This document shows, piece by piece, positions 21,829 through 32,800 of a DNA stretch of 64,000 bases. The number at the start of each line of letters is the position of its first letter. Positions within the stretch are counted from its first letter, which is position 1. The notes under the pieces are model-generated. The model was not told the DNA's origin. It saw only the letters and a list, made by a program, of their open reading frames with translations, and did not search any database. Origin of the DNA: Ilyonectria destructans (taxonomy: Eukaryota; Ascomycota; Sordariomycetes; Hypocreales; Nectriaceae); assembly GCA_020740775.1 (NCBI GenBank), contig JAHEWK010000014.1:372001-436000 (forward strand). The letters are read 5' to 3'. The translations under genes were made by a program, and so were the position numbers.

Positions 21829-24236
21829 ATGGTTTCGCTCCGGACCTTTGCGACCGCCTTTGCCGGCGTCGCTCTCCTGGTTCAGTCGTCTATAGGTATG
21901 TTGAATCGTCTCGCCAATCAGTATCATCAATCGCCCAGTCCTGCTAACCTGACCGCATTTTAGGGCACTCAATAAAACGAAACCCCGTTGGCTACGCTTC
22001 CCTCGTTGACGATGCCGTCATCAAGGCCCCCTCACATCGCGTCCACGCATACTCCCACTTCGACCTCACATTTACTCTTCATAGCGGCCAAGAACAGATC
22101 CGCCTCAAGCTCGAGCCCAACCATGACCTCCTCCACGAGAGCTTCGCTGTCACCTACCTCGATGCCGAAGGCAAGGTCCGCGCCGTCCAACCAGTTGAGA
22201 GGAGCGAGCACAAAGTGTTCAAGGGGGATGCCTTTGTGCGCCGTGCCGGACACGAGGGCTGGGCTCATGCTGGCTGGGCGAGAATAACGGTTCATCGCGA
22301 TGGCAAGGACCCCGTGTTCGAGGGCAGCTTCCGTATCGACCGCGACAACCACCATATCCAGACTGGCAACCACTTCCAGCGCCTCCGACACGAGGACGAC
22401 CCCCTCTTGAACTTTCCGGGTGATGTGGAGGACTCTATGGTCGTCTGGCGCGATTCGGATATCCTTACGTTTGAAGACCACACCGACTTGAAGCGAGGCA
22501 TCTATGGACACTCATCTTGCAACTCCGACAGCCTTGACTTCAACACCAAATTCCATGAACAGAATCTCCATCGTGGACGCTCACTCAGCTCCATGAACCC
22601 GCGCGCCCTCTTTGGTCGCCAGTCGATTGACGGCGGATCCACCGGTAACAACGGCGCCGGTACCGACTTAGAGGCGACCATCGGCTCCGTCGACGGCTGT
22701 CCCACCACCCGGAAGGTCGCCCTTGTGGGTATCGCTACCGATTGCACATATACTGCCGATTTCAACTCGACCGAGACTCTTAGGAGGAATGTCATCAGTC
22801 AAGTCAACACCGCTTCTCAGGTTTACGAGAGCACCTTCAACATCTCCCTGGGCATTCAGAACCTCACCATCAGCGACGAGTCGTGCCCCGGCACGCCCCC
22901 TGCGTCCGCTCCGTGGAACCGGGCTTGCTCCAGCAGTGTCACTTTGGCCGATCGTCTGAGCCTTTTCTCCGCTTGGCGTGGTAATTTCGAGGACACCAAC
23001 GCATACTGGACCCTCCTCACCACTTGCAACACCGACGCCGCTGTGGGTCTTGCGTGGCTGGGCCAGCTGTGCCGAAACGGTTCTTCCGCTACTGGCAGCT
23101 CAGGTAGCAACGAGACTGTCGCGTCGACCAATGTCGTTGTGAGGACGTCGGCGGAGTGGCAGGTCTTCGCGCATGAGTCTGGTCACACCTTTGGTGCTGT
23201 GCACGATTGCACTTCGAGTACTTGCCCAGTCTCATCTGGGACACAGGACTGCTGCCCATTGAGTACGAGTAGCTGTGATGCCGGTGGCAAGTTTATCATG
23301 AACCCATCCACTGGTAGCGGCATTACCGATTTCTCGGCTTGCACAATTGGCAACATCTGCTCCGGCTTGAAGGCCAATGTCGAGTCGTCGTGCTTGACTA
23401 ACAACAGGGACGTCGAGACCATCACAGGCAGCCAGTGCGGCAACGGCATCGTAGAGAGTGGCGAGGACTGCGACTGCGGCGGATCATCGGGATGCGGCGA
23501 CAACAGCTGTTGCGACGCAGCCACCTGCAAGTTCAAGTCCAACGCCCAGTGCGATCCCACCAACGAGGACTGCTGTACGGATTCGTGTCAATTCGCCTCC
23601 AACGGCACCGTCTGCCGTGAGAGCTCGGGAGAATGCGACCCCCAGGAGACCTGCTCAGGTACTGCGGCATCATGCCCAGCGGACTCGCACATGAAGGACG
23701 GGGACTCTTGCGGAGACGGACTCTCATGCGCGTCTGGGCAGTGCACGTCGCGAGACTTGCAGTGCAGAAACATGTTTGGCAACTCTACCAGCTCGTCCAC
23801 GGAATCCTGTGGCAGCTCCGGCTGTCTCATGACTTGCCAGGCACCCGAGTACGGCTACGGCACATGTGTCGAACTCAACCAGAACTTCCTCGACGGCACT
23901 TCTTGCGGTGGCGGTGGCCGCTGCTCCAACGGCTCATGCAAAGGCGGCTCAACGAGCCAAGAGATTCTCGACTGGTTCAAACGCAACAAGAACATTGCCA
24001 TCCCCGTCGGCGCTGTTATTGGCGGCCTGATCCTCCTCGCCTTGCTCAGCTGCCTCATCAGCTGCATCCGGCGGCGTAGTGGCAGACGAAGAGCGCCGAA
24101 GCCCACCGAGATGGCCAACTGGCCAACCGCCCGCGGTGCCAACGGTATCCATCCGCCCAGCGGGCCGCCGCCGAACTACGACTACGCTCCCCTGAACCAC
24201 CAGATGCAGCGCGGTCGAAGCATGAGATATGCATGA
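21829..24236 (+). CDS. Membrane-anchored ADAM-family zinc metalloprotease (reprolysin, M12B)
   Basis: Exons 21829-21895 and 21964-24236 (68-bp intron); 779 residues. Seen in order: signal peptide of about 22 residues; prodomain to about residue 240; reprolysin catalytic domain with the complete zinc signature HESGHTFGAVHD at about 426-437 (three zinc-binding His and the catalytic Glu) followed by a Met-turn (FIMNPS); a Cys-rich disintegrin domain starting CGNGIVESGEDCDCGG at about 515; a second Cys-rich region; one transmembrane helix about 699-723; and a basic Pro-rich cytosolic tail. This order is that of animal ADAM proteases; fungal members (ADM-A/ADM-B) are known but little studied. All catalytic residues are present, so an active sheddase at the plasma membrane or in the secretory route is inferred; substrates are unknown. 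Confidence 0.93.
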
Positions 24237-24810
24237 GTTTCATTATATTTTAGTGGGCGTTTTTTTCAAGGCATTGCACGGCGTTATTTGAGGCATTCTG
24301 TTTGTGGGATGTACATAGTTGTCCTTCATGTCTTGTCTCTGGGCAGTCTTGGGTAGATACAGTGGGTTCATGTTTTCACAGCATATACTGCAAACATCCG
24401 CATGGGCATATCACGAACTTGGTAGCACGGCATGGCATGCCAACCGGCAGAGGGGGAACTTTTCTTTTTGGATATTGCGTTGGCTCGTTCAACTCATGAT
24501 GGGCCACACGGGTTTTGGACACAGGCATAGATAGGATAAACAGGCCAGACAGGGTCAGAGAACCCCGAGCAGCCCCAATATTCATGTCATTACTCGATGA
24601 TTTTATTTCCAAAATGAACCCAAACCCCTAAAGAGATATAAGTGTATGTTATGCAAGCACCCATTTTCATGCATCATCATCATAAACGTGTCGGAGGCAA
24701 TGTTGAAAGAGTCCCACAGATTCGGGATCCAGGTGCTGTATTGCCCATTTGATCCCTCGGGTCACGCACCCGCCGCCTCGTCTCTTGAAGGCGTCGGAGC
24801 TGCTAATAAA
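24237..24810. other. Convergent 3' intergenic region
   Basis: About 570 bp between the stops of the ADAM gene and the small minus-strand gene. 3' UTR sequence; no gene or repeat recognised. Confidence 0.4.
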
Positions 24811-25391
24811 TTATCGCCCACCGCGATCGCTCACCCGTCGGTTCTTGTTCCTCCCAGCACTAGCAGATTTGCCGCCACCGCCGCGGCGCTTCTGTTCAAT
24901 GCCACACAGCTGACGCATGAAGCGCAGACGCTGACCGCTGATGCTCTGCGCGCCAGACAATGTAAGCGAATTGAGGAATAATCAATGGACGGGAGGGGGA
25001 AAAAAAGCTTACGTCGTCGTTGGCTTGGGCGTGGGCCATGAGATTTTCTGGGTTGTCGAGGATGGATATGGCTTCGCCTTTGCGTTCGCGATCTGCGAAG
25101 GACTCGATGACGGGACTAGGCAAAGGCAATCAGACAAACAGCTCTTGATGCGGTTATGTCTATTACCGCATTTTCCACGTTCTGTGGTACCGAGAATAAA
25201 ACAAGAAGAAGAAAGGGCATAAGAAAGGGTACATACCCGCCGCGGCCGAGCATCATGGGACCATCGTCGCTCGTGTCGCTGTCCTCGCTGGTCTCGACCT
25301 TGAAGTAAGGGTCCTTGCCGCGAGCTTGGCGATCACGCATCTCCGGTGTAATGACCTCGGATAGGTGATACTGCGACTTCTGCGTGGCCAT
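24811..25391 (-). CDS. Unrecognised small basic protein (130 aa)
   Basis: Minus-strand exons 25391-25237, 25115-25013, 24945-24811; 130 residues, all donors (GTATGT, GTAAGC) and acceptors (CTAG, GCAG) standard and in phase. The protein begins MATQKSQYHLSEVITPEMRD, has an acidic Ser/Asp patch (TSEDSDTSDDG) followed by GRGG, a central helix-like ADRERKGEAISILDNPENLMAHAQA, then ISGQRLRFMRQLCGIEQKRR and a Gly/Ser/Arg-rich basic tail. No membrane segment or signal peptide. The orderly three-exon structure and coherent frame suggest a real conserved fungal gene, but I cannot name a family. The basic tail would suit an RNA- or chromatin-associated role; that is speculation. Confidence 0.75.
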
Positions 25392-27583
25392 GGCTGCCTG
25401 GGTGTCTTGCACTCTCCCGGATTGTCTCGGCGTGGTGTTGTTGACGGCGTCCCCTCTCTCTCAGATTGGCCGCGGGTCCCTCGTAGGCGCGCGGCTCCTT
25501 GGCACCTCAGTCTCTATGCGTGCTGCTGTCCCTTCCCCGAGAACTCGTCTGGTGCAGCTGCCGTGGGACTCTGCACGGGCGAGTAGAGGTCTCGTGGTAA
25601 AGGCGTTGTGCTTGGTGGTGGAAGAAGTCAGGTCAAGGCTGTACTCCCGGTAGTGCTGGAGATGCAAGGTGGGGTCCGACTTGGGTCCTCCGGTCGGACG
25701 TTGCGACTGGGCGAGCCGCTAATCAAGGTTTAAACGGGAGGGCGGATATCGGATATAGGGCGGGGGAATAAGAGTGAATACGGTATATCTAGAGAAGAGA
25801 AAGAGGATAGAAGTGGAAGATGATAGGGAAGAAGGTCGCTGCAGAGCGAGAGGAGGGAGTAGGAAGGAGGAAGGAGGAAGGAGGAAGGGAAAGTTATAAG
25901 AATCAGTGCGACGGCATGGCCAAGCTTGGAAGGGTCCCGTTCATTCTTGCTTGGCCTGCATCTGCAGTGGACTCAGCTCGCCGGTGCAGCAGGTGCAAGT
26001 GCAGTTCAGCGAGGTGCAGCAGCGCAGTGGGCTTTTGTGGACGGTACGTGCGGCGGGGGAGCGGGTGATTCGTGGGAGCGGAACGGGCCAGAACGATCTC
26101 GCTCAGTTGTCAGATGCGATGCGATGCGCCGCAAACGCGCCGTGATGCAATGTGCGGCGCCTGGCGTTCTGCGATGCGCTACGATTCGGTAGGTACGTAT
26201 TGGGGTCGGATCGGATGCCATGCTGCTGCGCGGGCATGACATCAGACGGCCTTGTATGGAGCGGCCGGGGGCCAAGACAAGACAGACAGAACGCCATCGG
26301 AGCCGAGACGGAAAGGCCAGGGGAGTGGGACGGAACTGGACGGAACTGGGTGAGAGTGGACGAAACTAGATGAGTGTTGATGACAATAGGCCATGTACAA
26401 CCAATTGCTCACAATTCAATTCATCAATGAGAGTAATGAAATATGACAAAGGACAAAGGACAATGCCCAGGCGGGGGGAGGCGGATCTGACAAAGGCCAA
26501 GTCCTCACCCCCGAGTCTACCGAGTCCAGTCCACTAAAGTCCACTAAAGTCCACCAAGTCCCGCCCGGTTCGACTTCCATCGAGTCCGAGTCTGCAGTCA
26601 ATCTTGGTCCCGGCCGCGCTAGAAGCCGCCACTTGGCCTGCCTGGCGCCGCTGGCTGACGCCGGATGCTGCCAGAGGCTGTCCGCGCTGCACGAAATCCT
26701 CAACTGGGAAATCGCCATCCCCAATGCATTCACGCGGAGCATTACACTATCACAGTCTTCTTGTTCTCTCGTTTCCTCATGCAGGTTTCAATCCTTTCTT
26801 TTCGCCATTTCCGAACCCCCTGGCCTAAGCCCTCGCCCTACCCACCGAATTGTATGGTATATACTCGTACACTACTACTAACACCAGGACGCAAGAAAAA
26901 TGCAAACGATCCGAAAACAAGGGAAATAATATCGTTGTCAGAGGATGCAATCCCCACCATCTCGACCGGGTGCCCTGTCCACCCGCATGCCTGCCTGCCT
27001 TCCTTCCCAGCCCCATGTGATCCATATGCCGCATCCAGATCATCTCAGCAAACACACGCAAGAAATGAAGATGAAGAAAAATAACTTCAAGCCATAACAT
27101 TTGTACTCCCTTATCCTCTATCCGGGCCGTTCATCAAGAGAATTCGTGTAGACTTTGAGAAGTTGTGTATCCCAATGGTAGGTTGTTTGGTTGTTTGGTT
27201 TGTCTTGTAATTGTAACGGATAGCCAGCCCGTCGTCGTCGTGGTATACAAAAAAAGGAAAAAGGAAAGAAGAATATTCGGGTGCGGGTGTCGCGAGAAAG
27301 CCGTCTTTGGGTCTTGTCCAAGCCCATATAGACATTACCAGCCTAGGTGCCCAGTGCCCCGCGTCCTAATTCGTCTCATTCTTCGGTATGGATTTATATC
27401 GATCATCTGATCGATGTTGCATTTCGGCGTAGCCCATGGGCGTCCATGTCAAGATGTCTTGTCGCCTCAGCTTGGCGCCTTCCTCACATCCTCCTTGATA
27501 AGAGGGCTGTAGCATTAGTTGCTTCGACTTGGCTATTCATCGCCTGGAAGCATCCGTCACCGGCTAAAGTTGATGACAGCGAG
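25392..27583. other. Gene-poor stretch with a GGAGGAA microsatellite
   Basis: About 2.2 kb. It holds the promoter of the small minus-strand gene and, at the other end, the 3' UTR of the LisH-WD40 gene. The only structure seen is a purine repeat at 25855-25890 and other short low-complexity runs. No supportable gene. Confidence 0.4.
25855..25890. repeat. Purine microsatellite (GGAGGAA)n
   Basis: Tandem AGGAAGG/AGGAGGA units of about 7 bp, roughly five copies, lying upstream of the small minus-strand gene. On that gene's sense strand it is a C/T tract and may sit in its leader or promoter. Confidence 0.7.
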
Positions 27584-27594
27584 CTATGCCATCG

Positions 27595-29828
27595 TTAGCA
27601 CCTCCATGTCTGCCACCTTTCTTTACGCGTTTGTTCACTTACCCTGCTATTAGAGCCGTAAGCCAGCTTCTGTCCGTCCGCATCCCAGCACAAACAATGC
27701 TCATCCTCCTCCTCCGGTTCCGAATTCGCCTTCGGGCTGAGCCAACCTGGGTGTCTCGGTCTGCTCCAACTGGCTCGAGGCATAGCGTGACTTCCGACCT
27801 TCCAAATTAGCACCTGATTTGCTGTAGCTCCGGCAATAAAGGCGCCGTCTGGCGTAAAAGCAAGTCGCACAATCGGGGAATCCATCGTCATGAAACACTT
27901 GGGTTTGCTCTCCGGTACTCGGGCGTTCCATATCAGAATGGCGCAGTCGTCGCCACCCGTGGCAATTAACCGTTCATCGTCAGCTGCCGGTTGGTTCGCG
28001 GGGAGAGGCTGCCAACGCATTGCAGTAATGGCTCCTTGGTGAGCAGATATCGATCTCCTCTGTCCAGACTCGTCCCAGAGCTATCATGAGTTAGCATCTA
28101 CAATACCACGAGATTGCCAGTTTTGAGTCTTACATCGAGGGTGCCCTTGTCGCTCGAAGTGGCCGCCAGCTTGGACCGCCAATCAAAGAGCACTTGGGTA
28201 AAACCATCATCCTCCTTTGTCTCAAACTTCCTCACTTGAGAGATGGTTGTGTCGGTACAGAGTAGGCAGAGCAAAAGGTCGCCACCTGTTAGTAGGAATT
28301 CCACATCGCTCGTCCAGGCGGCATCAAGGGGCGTCGCGGCAATATCGTGGCCGGCAAGGAAGTAGGAGAGAGAGCTGCCAGCGGGGGAATAGTACACAGT
28401 CACCAGAGCACCGCCCTTGTCAGGCGAGATGGCCAGCAGGGCAGTGTTGCTCGGGTTCCAGGAGAGCTTAATGACTGGGGGCTCCGACACCTCCATAGTC
28501 TGCAGGTGCGTGCCATCGACGGACCACACGTTAATAGCGGCTTGGTTCTTCGAGTCCGTGGCCACCGCAATTGAGGCACCGTCCGAGGTCCACGATAGCG
28601 CCGTCACTGTCGTATCGCGGGGGGCCTCTGGGTCGAGAAGGGAGTGGGCGTGGGGTGACACGTGATCTTGACCGGGCTCCGGGGGTGTGGTGGCACGCGA
28701 GATGGTCCAAACACGGGCTAGCGCATCGGTTCCAGCAGCCGCCAGAATGGATGGGTCTCTGGGGTTCCACTCGCACTGCAAGAGGATGGGAGCGTTGTCA
28801 GGACCAGCGGACGAGGGAGACGGCGTCGTGTCGGGCCCGTGGGTTTGCGCGTGGTCGTCGTCCATGAGGCGAATAAAGGTGGTGTTTGGAGCCAGCTCCT
28901 CGACCTTGTCGACCTGCGTGCCCTGCTCCGGGCCGTCAGTACGTACAATCGGCGGCGGCGCCGCCTCACCCTCGAGGGGCGACGGATAAGCGTGGTTGTC
29001 GGGTTGGTTGTCGACATCCATGGGCGTGGTCGCGGGCGCGGTTGCATCGGCGCCGTTCTCGTAGCCATTGCTGAGGCGCGGCCGCTTGGCCGGCGATCCA
29101 TTTGACAGTTGTTGGGGGGGCCGTTTTCGCGACACCTCCTCTTCCTCTCCTTCGGCGTCCACATCCTCCTCCTCCTCCTCTACCTTGGCCGGCGGGTGGG
29201 CGTCTAGAGGCCCAAAGATGCCGACCTGCAGCGCCTCGGCCGCAGCCGCCGCATCCTGAGGCAGCTGCACACCCCAAATCTGTCAGCCTAGGCCTTGTTT
29301 TGCCTTGTTTTGTCATGTCGCATTTCACCATCGAAACCGCACCACTGGGTGGGACAGTGAAGGCGCAAGTGTTGAATCGACGACATGATGAATGAGTTTG
29401 GAGGTTCCTTACCTGGTTATGCGCATGCTCACGCTCAAACGCGTGGTACAGCAAGCCGCGGTTGATGACGGACACCAATGCATGGCTCTTTACGTGGCGC
29501 GCAAAGTCAAAGTCTCGATGAGGTTGCTTGACGTGCCATTCCTTCTGGAACTTGGCGGCCGTCTCTCGGTAGTCTGCGAGTGAGTGAGGATTAGATGAGT
29601 CGCCACAGGCGCGCAAAGCTCAGGTGCCACCTACTGCCTTCGAGCAGATATCTGCAGTTGGGTAAACGAGGGCTTAATCAGCGCAAGCTCAACAGAAAGA
29701 CGATGCCGGGTGATGCACGGCAGCCGCTGGGGGTTGGGCGGCAGCCATCCGGGTCCCGGGGGGGACATAACGAACCTCCAGACGAGAAAGTTGACTCTGT
29801 CCGAGTCGAGGAATTCCTTAGCGACCAT
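27595..29828 (-). CDS. LisH-WD40 repeat protein (TBL1/Sif2 type)
   Basis: Homologue of TBL1/Ebi/Sif2, the WD40 scaffold of histone-deacetylase corepressor complexes (SMRT/N-CoR in animals, Set3C in yeast). Minus-strand exons 29828-29776, 29651-29635 (17-nt microexon), 29573-29413, 29264-28134, 28080-27595; about 615 residues. The microexon completes the LisH text LVWRYLLEGNYRETAAKFQ, which strongly supports it. Seen: LisH about residues 5-37, an acidic/Pro-rich linker with a KRPR-type basic patch, then WD40 repeats (CEWNPRDPSILAAAG..., VTALSWTSDG, IKLSWNPSN, LWDESGQ, LIATGGDDCAILIWN). The last exon end is uncertain: a 41-nt intron would instead give a stop at 27584 and a C-terminus ...GSNSRVLTMA. 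Nuclear, corepressor role is from family knowledge. Confidence 0.88.
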
Positions 29829-32800
29829 GGAGCCGGGAGCGCCGCAGCTGGCGGCAGCGTCGCGGGGGGAAGCGTCAGGGCAGATGGAGCGAAATTCGTA
29901 ACAGCAGTCAGAGGGCTCGTCGAGGTCGGCCCAGGTCGTGATGGGCGCGGGTCGTAGATCTGGCGTTGTCAAAGGGAAGGTGAGTGAAGACTCAAAAGTG
30001 AGATGAAATTCAAGGTCGGGGTGGTGCTAAGTCGGTACGTACCCCTTGTCGCTCCCACCTGGACGCTTCTGCCCCCGTTCTGTCCATTCTGTCTATTCTG
30101 TCTCTGGCTCTGGCTCTGCCACTCCCACTCGGGGCGACTGGGGTGGCCGCTGGTGTGGGCGCCAGGGACCACCACCAAGTATCCCCGTACCTTGCCAAGC
30201 ACGCAGCAAGCCCGCAAGCCTGCAAGCCTGCACGTCTGCAAGCCAGCAGCAGCATTGCCTAGCTGGGAGCCAGACCTACAGCGTACGGCTCGAGGTCACT
30301 ACGGGGCTGACGGGGGGCGCTAATGGGGGGCATGGAATTTCTAGCCCGAAGTACGGAGTACCATGACGGTACGGGCAGCGTGCGGCGCCCCAGCTAAATT
30401 CAAGGTACAGTGACCCGGCACCTGCGGGCGGGCAAGACTGGGCTGGCCGCTAGTGGGGCCCCAGGTGGAAAGTTGCATCATGAATCGCAGGCTTGCGGGA
30501 GGTGAAAGGTGGTCCCCTTGGCTTCGCCTGGTTGGGCGGCAAAGCTACACGAACTGGCAACCGGGGCGACTCGCGATAGGGACAGCGAGCCATCGAATCG
30601 ACATGCCCGTATCGGACGTGCCGTCGCGTGCTATGATGGAAGGACGATACATGCGCCGTTCCGCTTGTGCCCGCAGTCTCCCCGGCGCCCCCAGCTGGCG
30701 GGCCAGGTACCGGTACTCGGGGACGGGGGATAGTGAGCCAATCGATGCGTCAGCCGGGTCTCGTGGACTGCGGAGCGAAGGCTCGAACAGGCAGGGGTTT
30801 TCTGGGCGCAATGGGGGTGGAGGAGGAACATCAAAGACCAGATGTTCCAGTCGCGCTTTACTCATCAGCCCAGGGCTTGTTAGGCTTGCCAAACGTGCCA
30901 GGCTTGCCACTACGTGTAGACGTGCCAGGGCGTGGGCGCTCCATCGACGGTGGCCAGGCCGCACATCTTTAAAACGGTAGGTACGGAGAAACAGGCACCC
31001 TCCCTGCTAGCCGCTGTTGTGCAGTGCTGTACCTCCGAACGTACGAAGTACACAGGTACCTCTCGTCTCGTCCGCACATGCAGGGATTGGAGGCTGTCGG
31101 TCGTTGGTTTTCCAAGGAGAGCGGCGGTCGAGCGTCAAGGTTTGAAGATCCACTGCTTCCGGTTACAGGGGAGGGGATGAGGGAGGCGAGCCGAGAGGGG
31201 AGCGACCAAGGGCTGCCTCCTGGCCAGCGGGTGGGTTTTTCGATGATGGGATCTCCCTCGGGGGGTTCGTTGCCGGCCTCCTCGCTGCTAAGCCTGCTCC
31301 CAGGCCGGTTCAGACCCTCTCGTCCGACTCGCAAACGTACTGCCCGGCGGCGACACCAGCGATGTGGTCGGTCCCGCTGTCGCTTGTTGTTTTGTGCTTC
31401 CTAATGGTGGCCGCAAAGTCCAACGGGTTGCTCACTCGTGCATGAGGCAACATGGCCGACAGGCCAATCAGGGGCCGACGGAAACCTTAGGTAAGGCCAG
31501 ACAGGCCCCACTCCCTCCCACACTTCGGGTTGGTGCAGTCGCCTCTCTCCCAAAATCTGAGACGAATGCAGATCGGCTGCTAATTGAGGAGACCATCCAT
31601 GTCTTCAAGTATCGGTACTTCGACATGTGTCAGGTTCCGGCCCCGGCCCATCCCCTGTTGGCGCACTTGTTCAATGTCGAGGTCAAGGTCACAATGGCTA
31701 GACCAGAAACATGCGCGGATTCCCGTTTGTTGTTGGCGTCGTGGCAGGAGAGACAGCATCGAATTGATGCATCCTCCCCTGACGCCCCTTCACAGGTAGG
31801 AGACCGATGAGAGTCGGACACCAGCGACCCTATCAGGTAGCGATACAGACAACATGAGCGACGGCCCACCAAACACTTGCCCCGGCATACCTGGGGATGA
31901 CGCTCGATGGATGTCACAGCATGCATTCATCTCGTCCCCTCTACGCTGCGTGACATGACACACTTCAACCCGCTGGGTGCTGCCGACGACCTACTAGCCT
32001 CCTGGTATTCGTGAGTACCAAACTCTCCCAAGCGCTGGGAATCGCCACACAGAACACAATCCTAGACAGGGCCCATGGGCTGTCCCCAGTTCCTTCGCTG
32101 CGCCTGGCCCCGCCGAACCGCACCATCATCTCCCGGCAGCAAAGCAACAAGCAGCAGCCAATGCTTCTCTCGAGCACTGCCAAACCCGTGGCATCTTGGT
32201 CTATCGCCGGGGATACCTTACCCCTGTCAACCCCTGGTCAGCCTAGCAGCTCAGCACAACGCCTTTGTGCCTACTGCTCAAACGGCGAGCTGGACGTTGT
32301 CAGAGTTGTCGGCAGCCTTGCTCTCAGCGCTTTCATCTGGTCATTACGTGGCAACACTTCTAGCTCGGTCAAAGGGGCCGCCAAGCAACCCACGCGGACT
32401 GGGGGTGGGCGGCGCCCTGGGCCCGGGCCATAAGGCCCTTAGCCCTGGGGAGTCGAGATGCGCGTGCTGGGGCCTATTGCAAGGATTCGGTACGTACCTC
32501 CTTGTTGTCGATGTGATGGAGGTGCGCCGAGCAGCCTGTGAGGATTGTTGTTGGGCACTGGCCTGGATTGGGGATCTGAAGACGCACCACCGGCCGGGAC
32601 TTCCCCTTCACCCCGGAGAGACCAGGGCACTCACCCCTGCCAGTCCCTCGGCGAGTCCAAGTCAAGATACGATGTTGTGTCCAGGTATTCTCACGCGCCC
32701 ACCACTCCACAGGCTTCCATCATGAGCAAGACAACCTGTGTCAGTGCACCCTCTTTGGCGCGCTGATCTCGGTAGGCGGCGCAGTGCAGCCAGCCGTACC

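Noticed and set aside
30450..30980. 175-codon plus-strand ORF in the desert
   Set aside because: Arg-rich, no hydrophobic core pattern, and opposite-strand frames are just as long.
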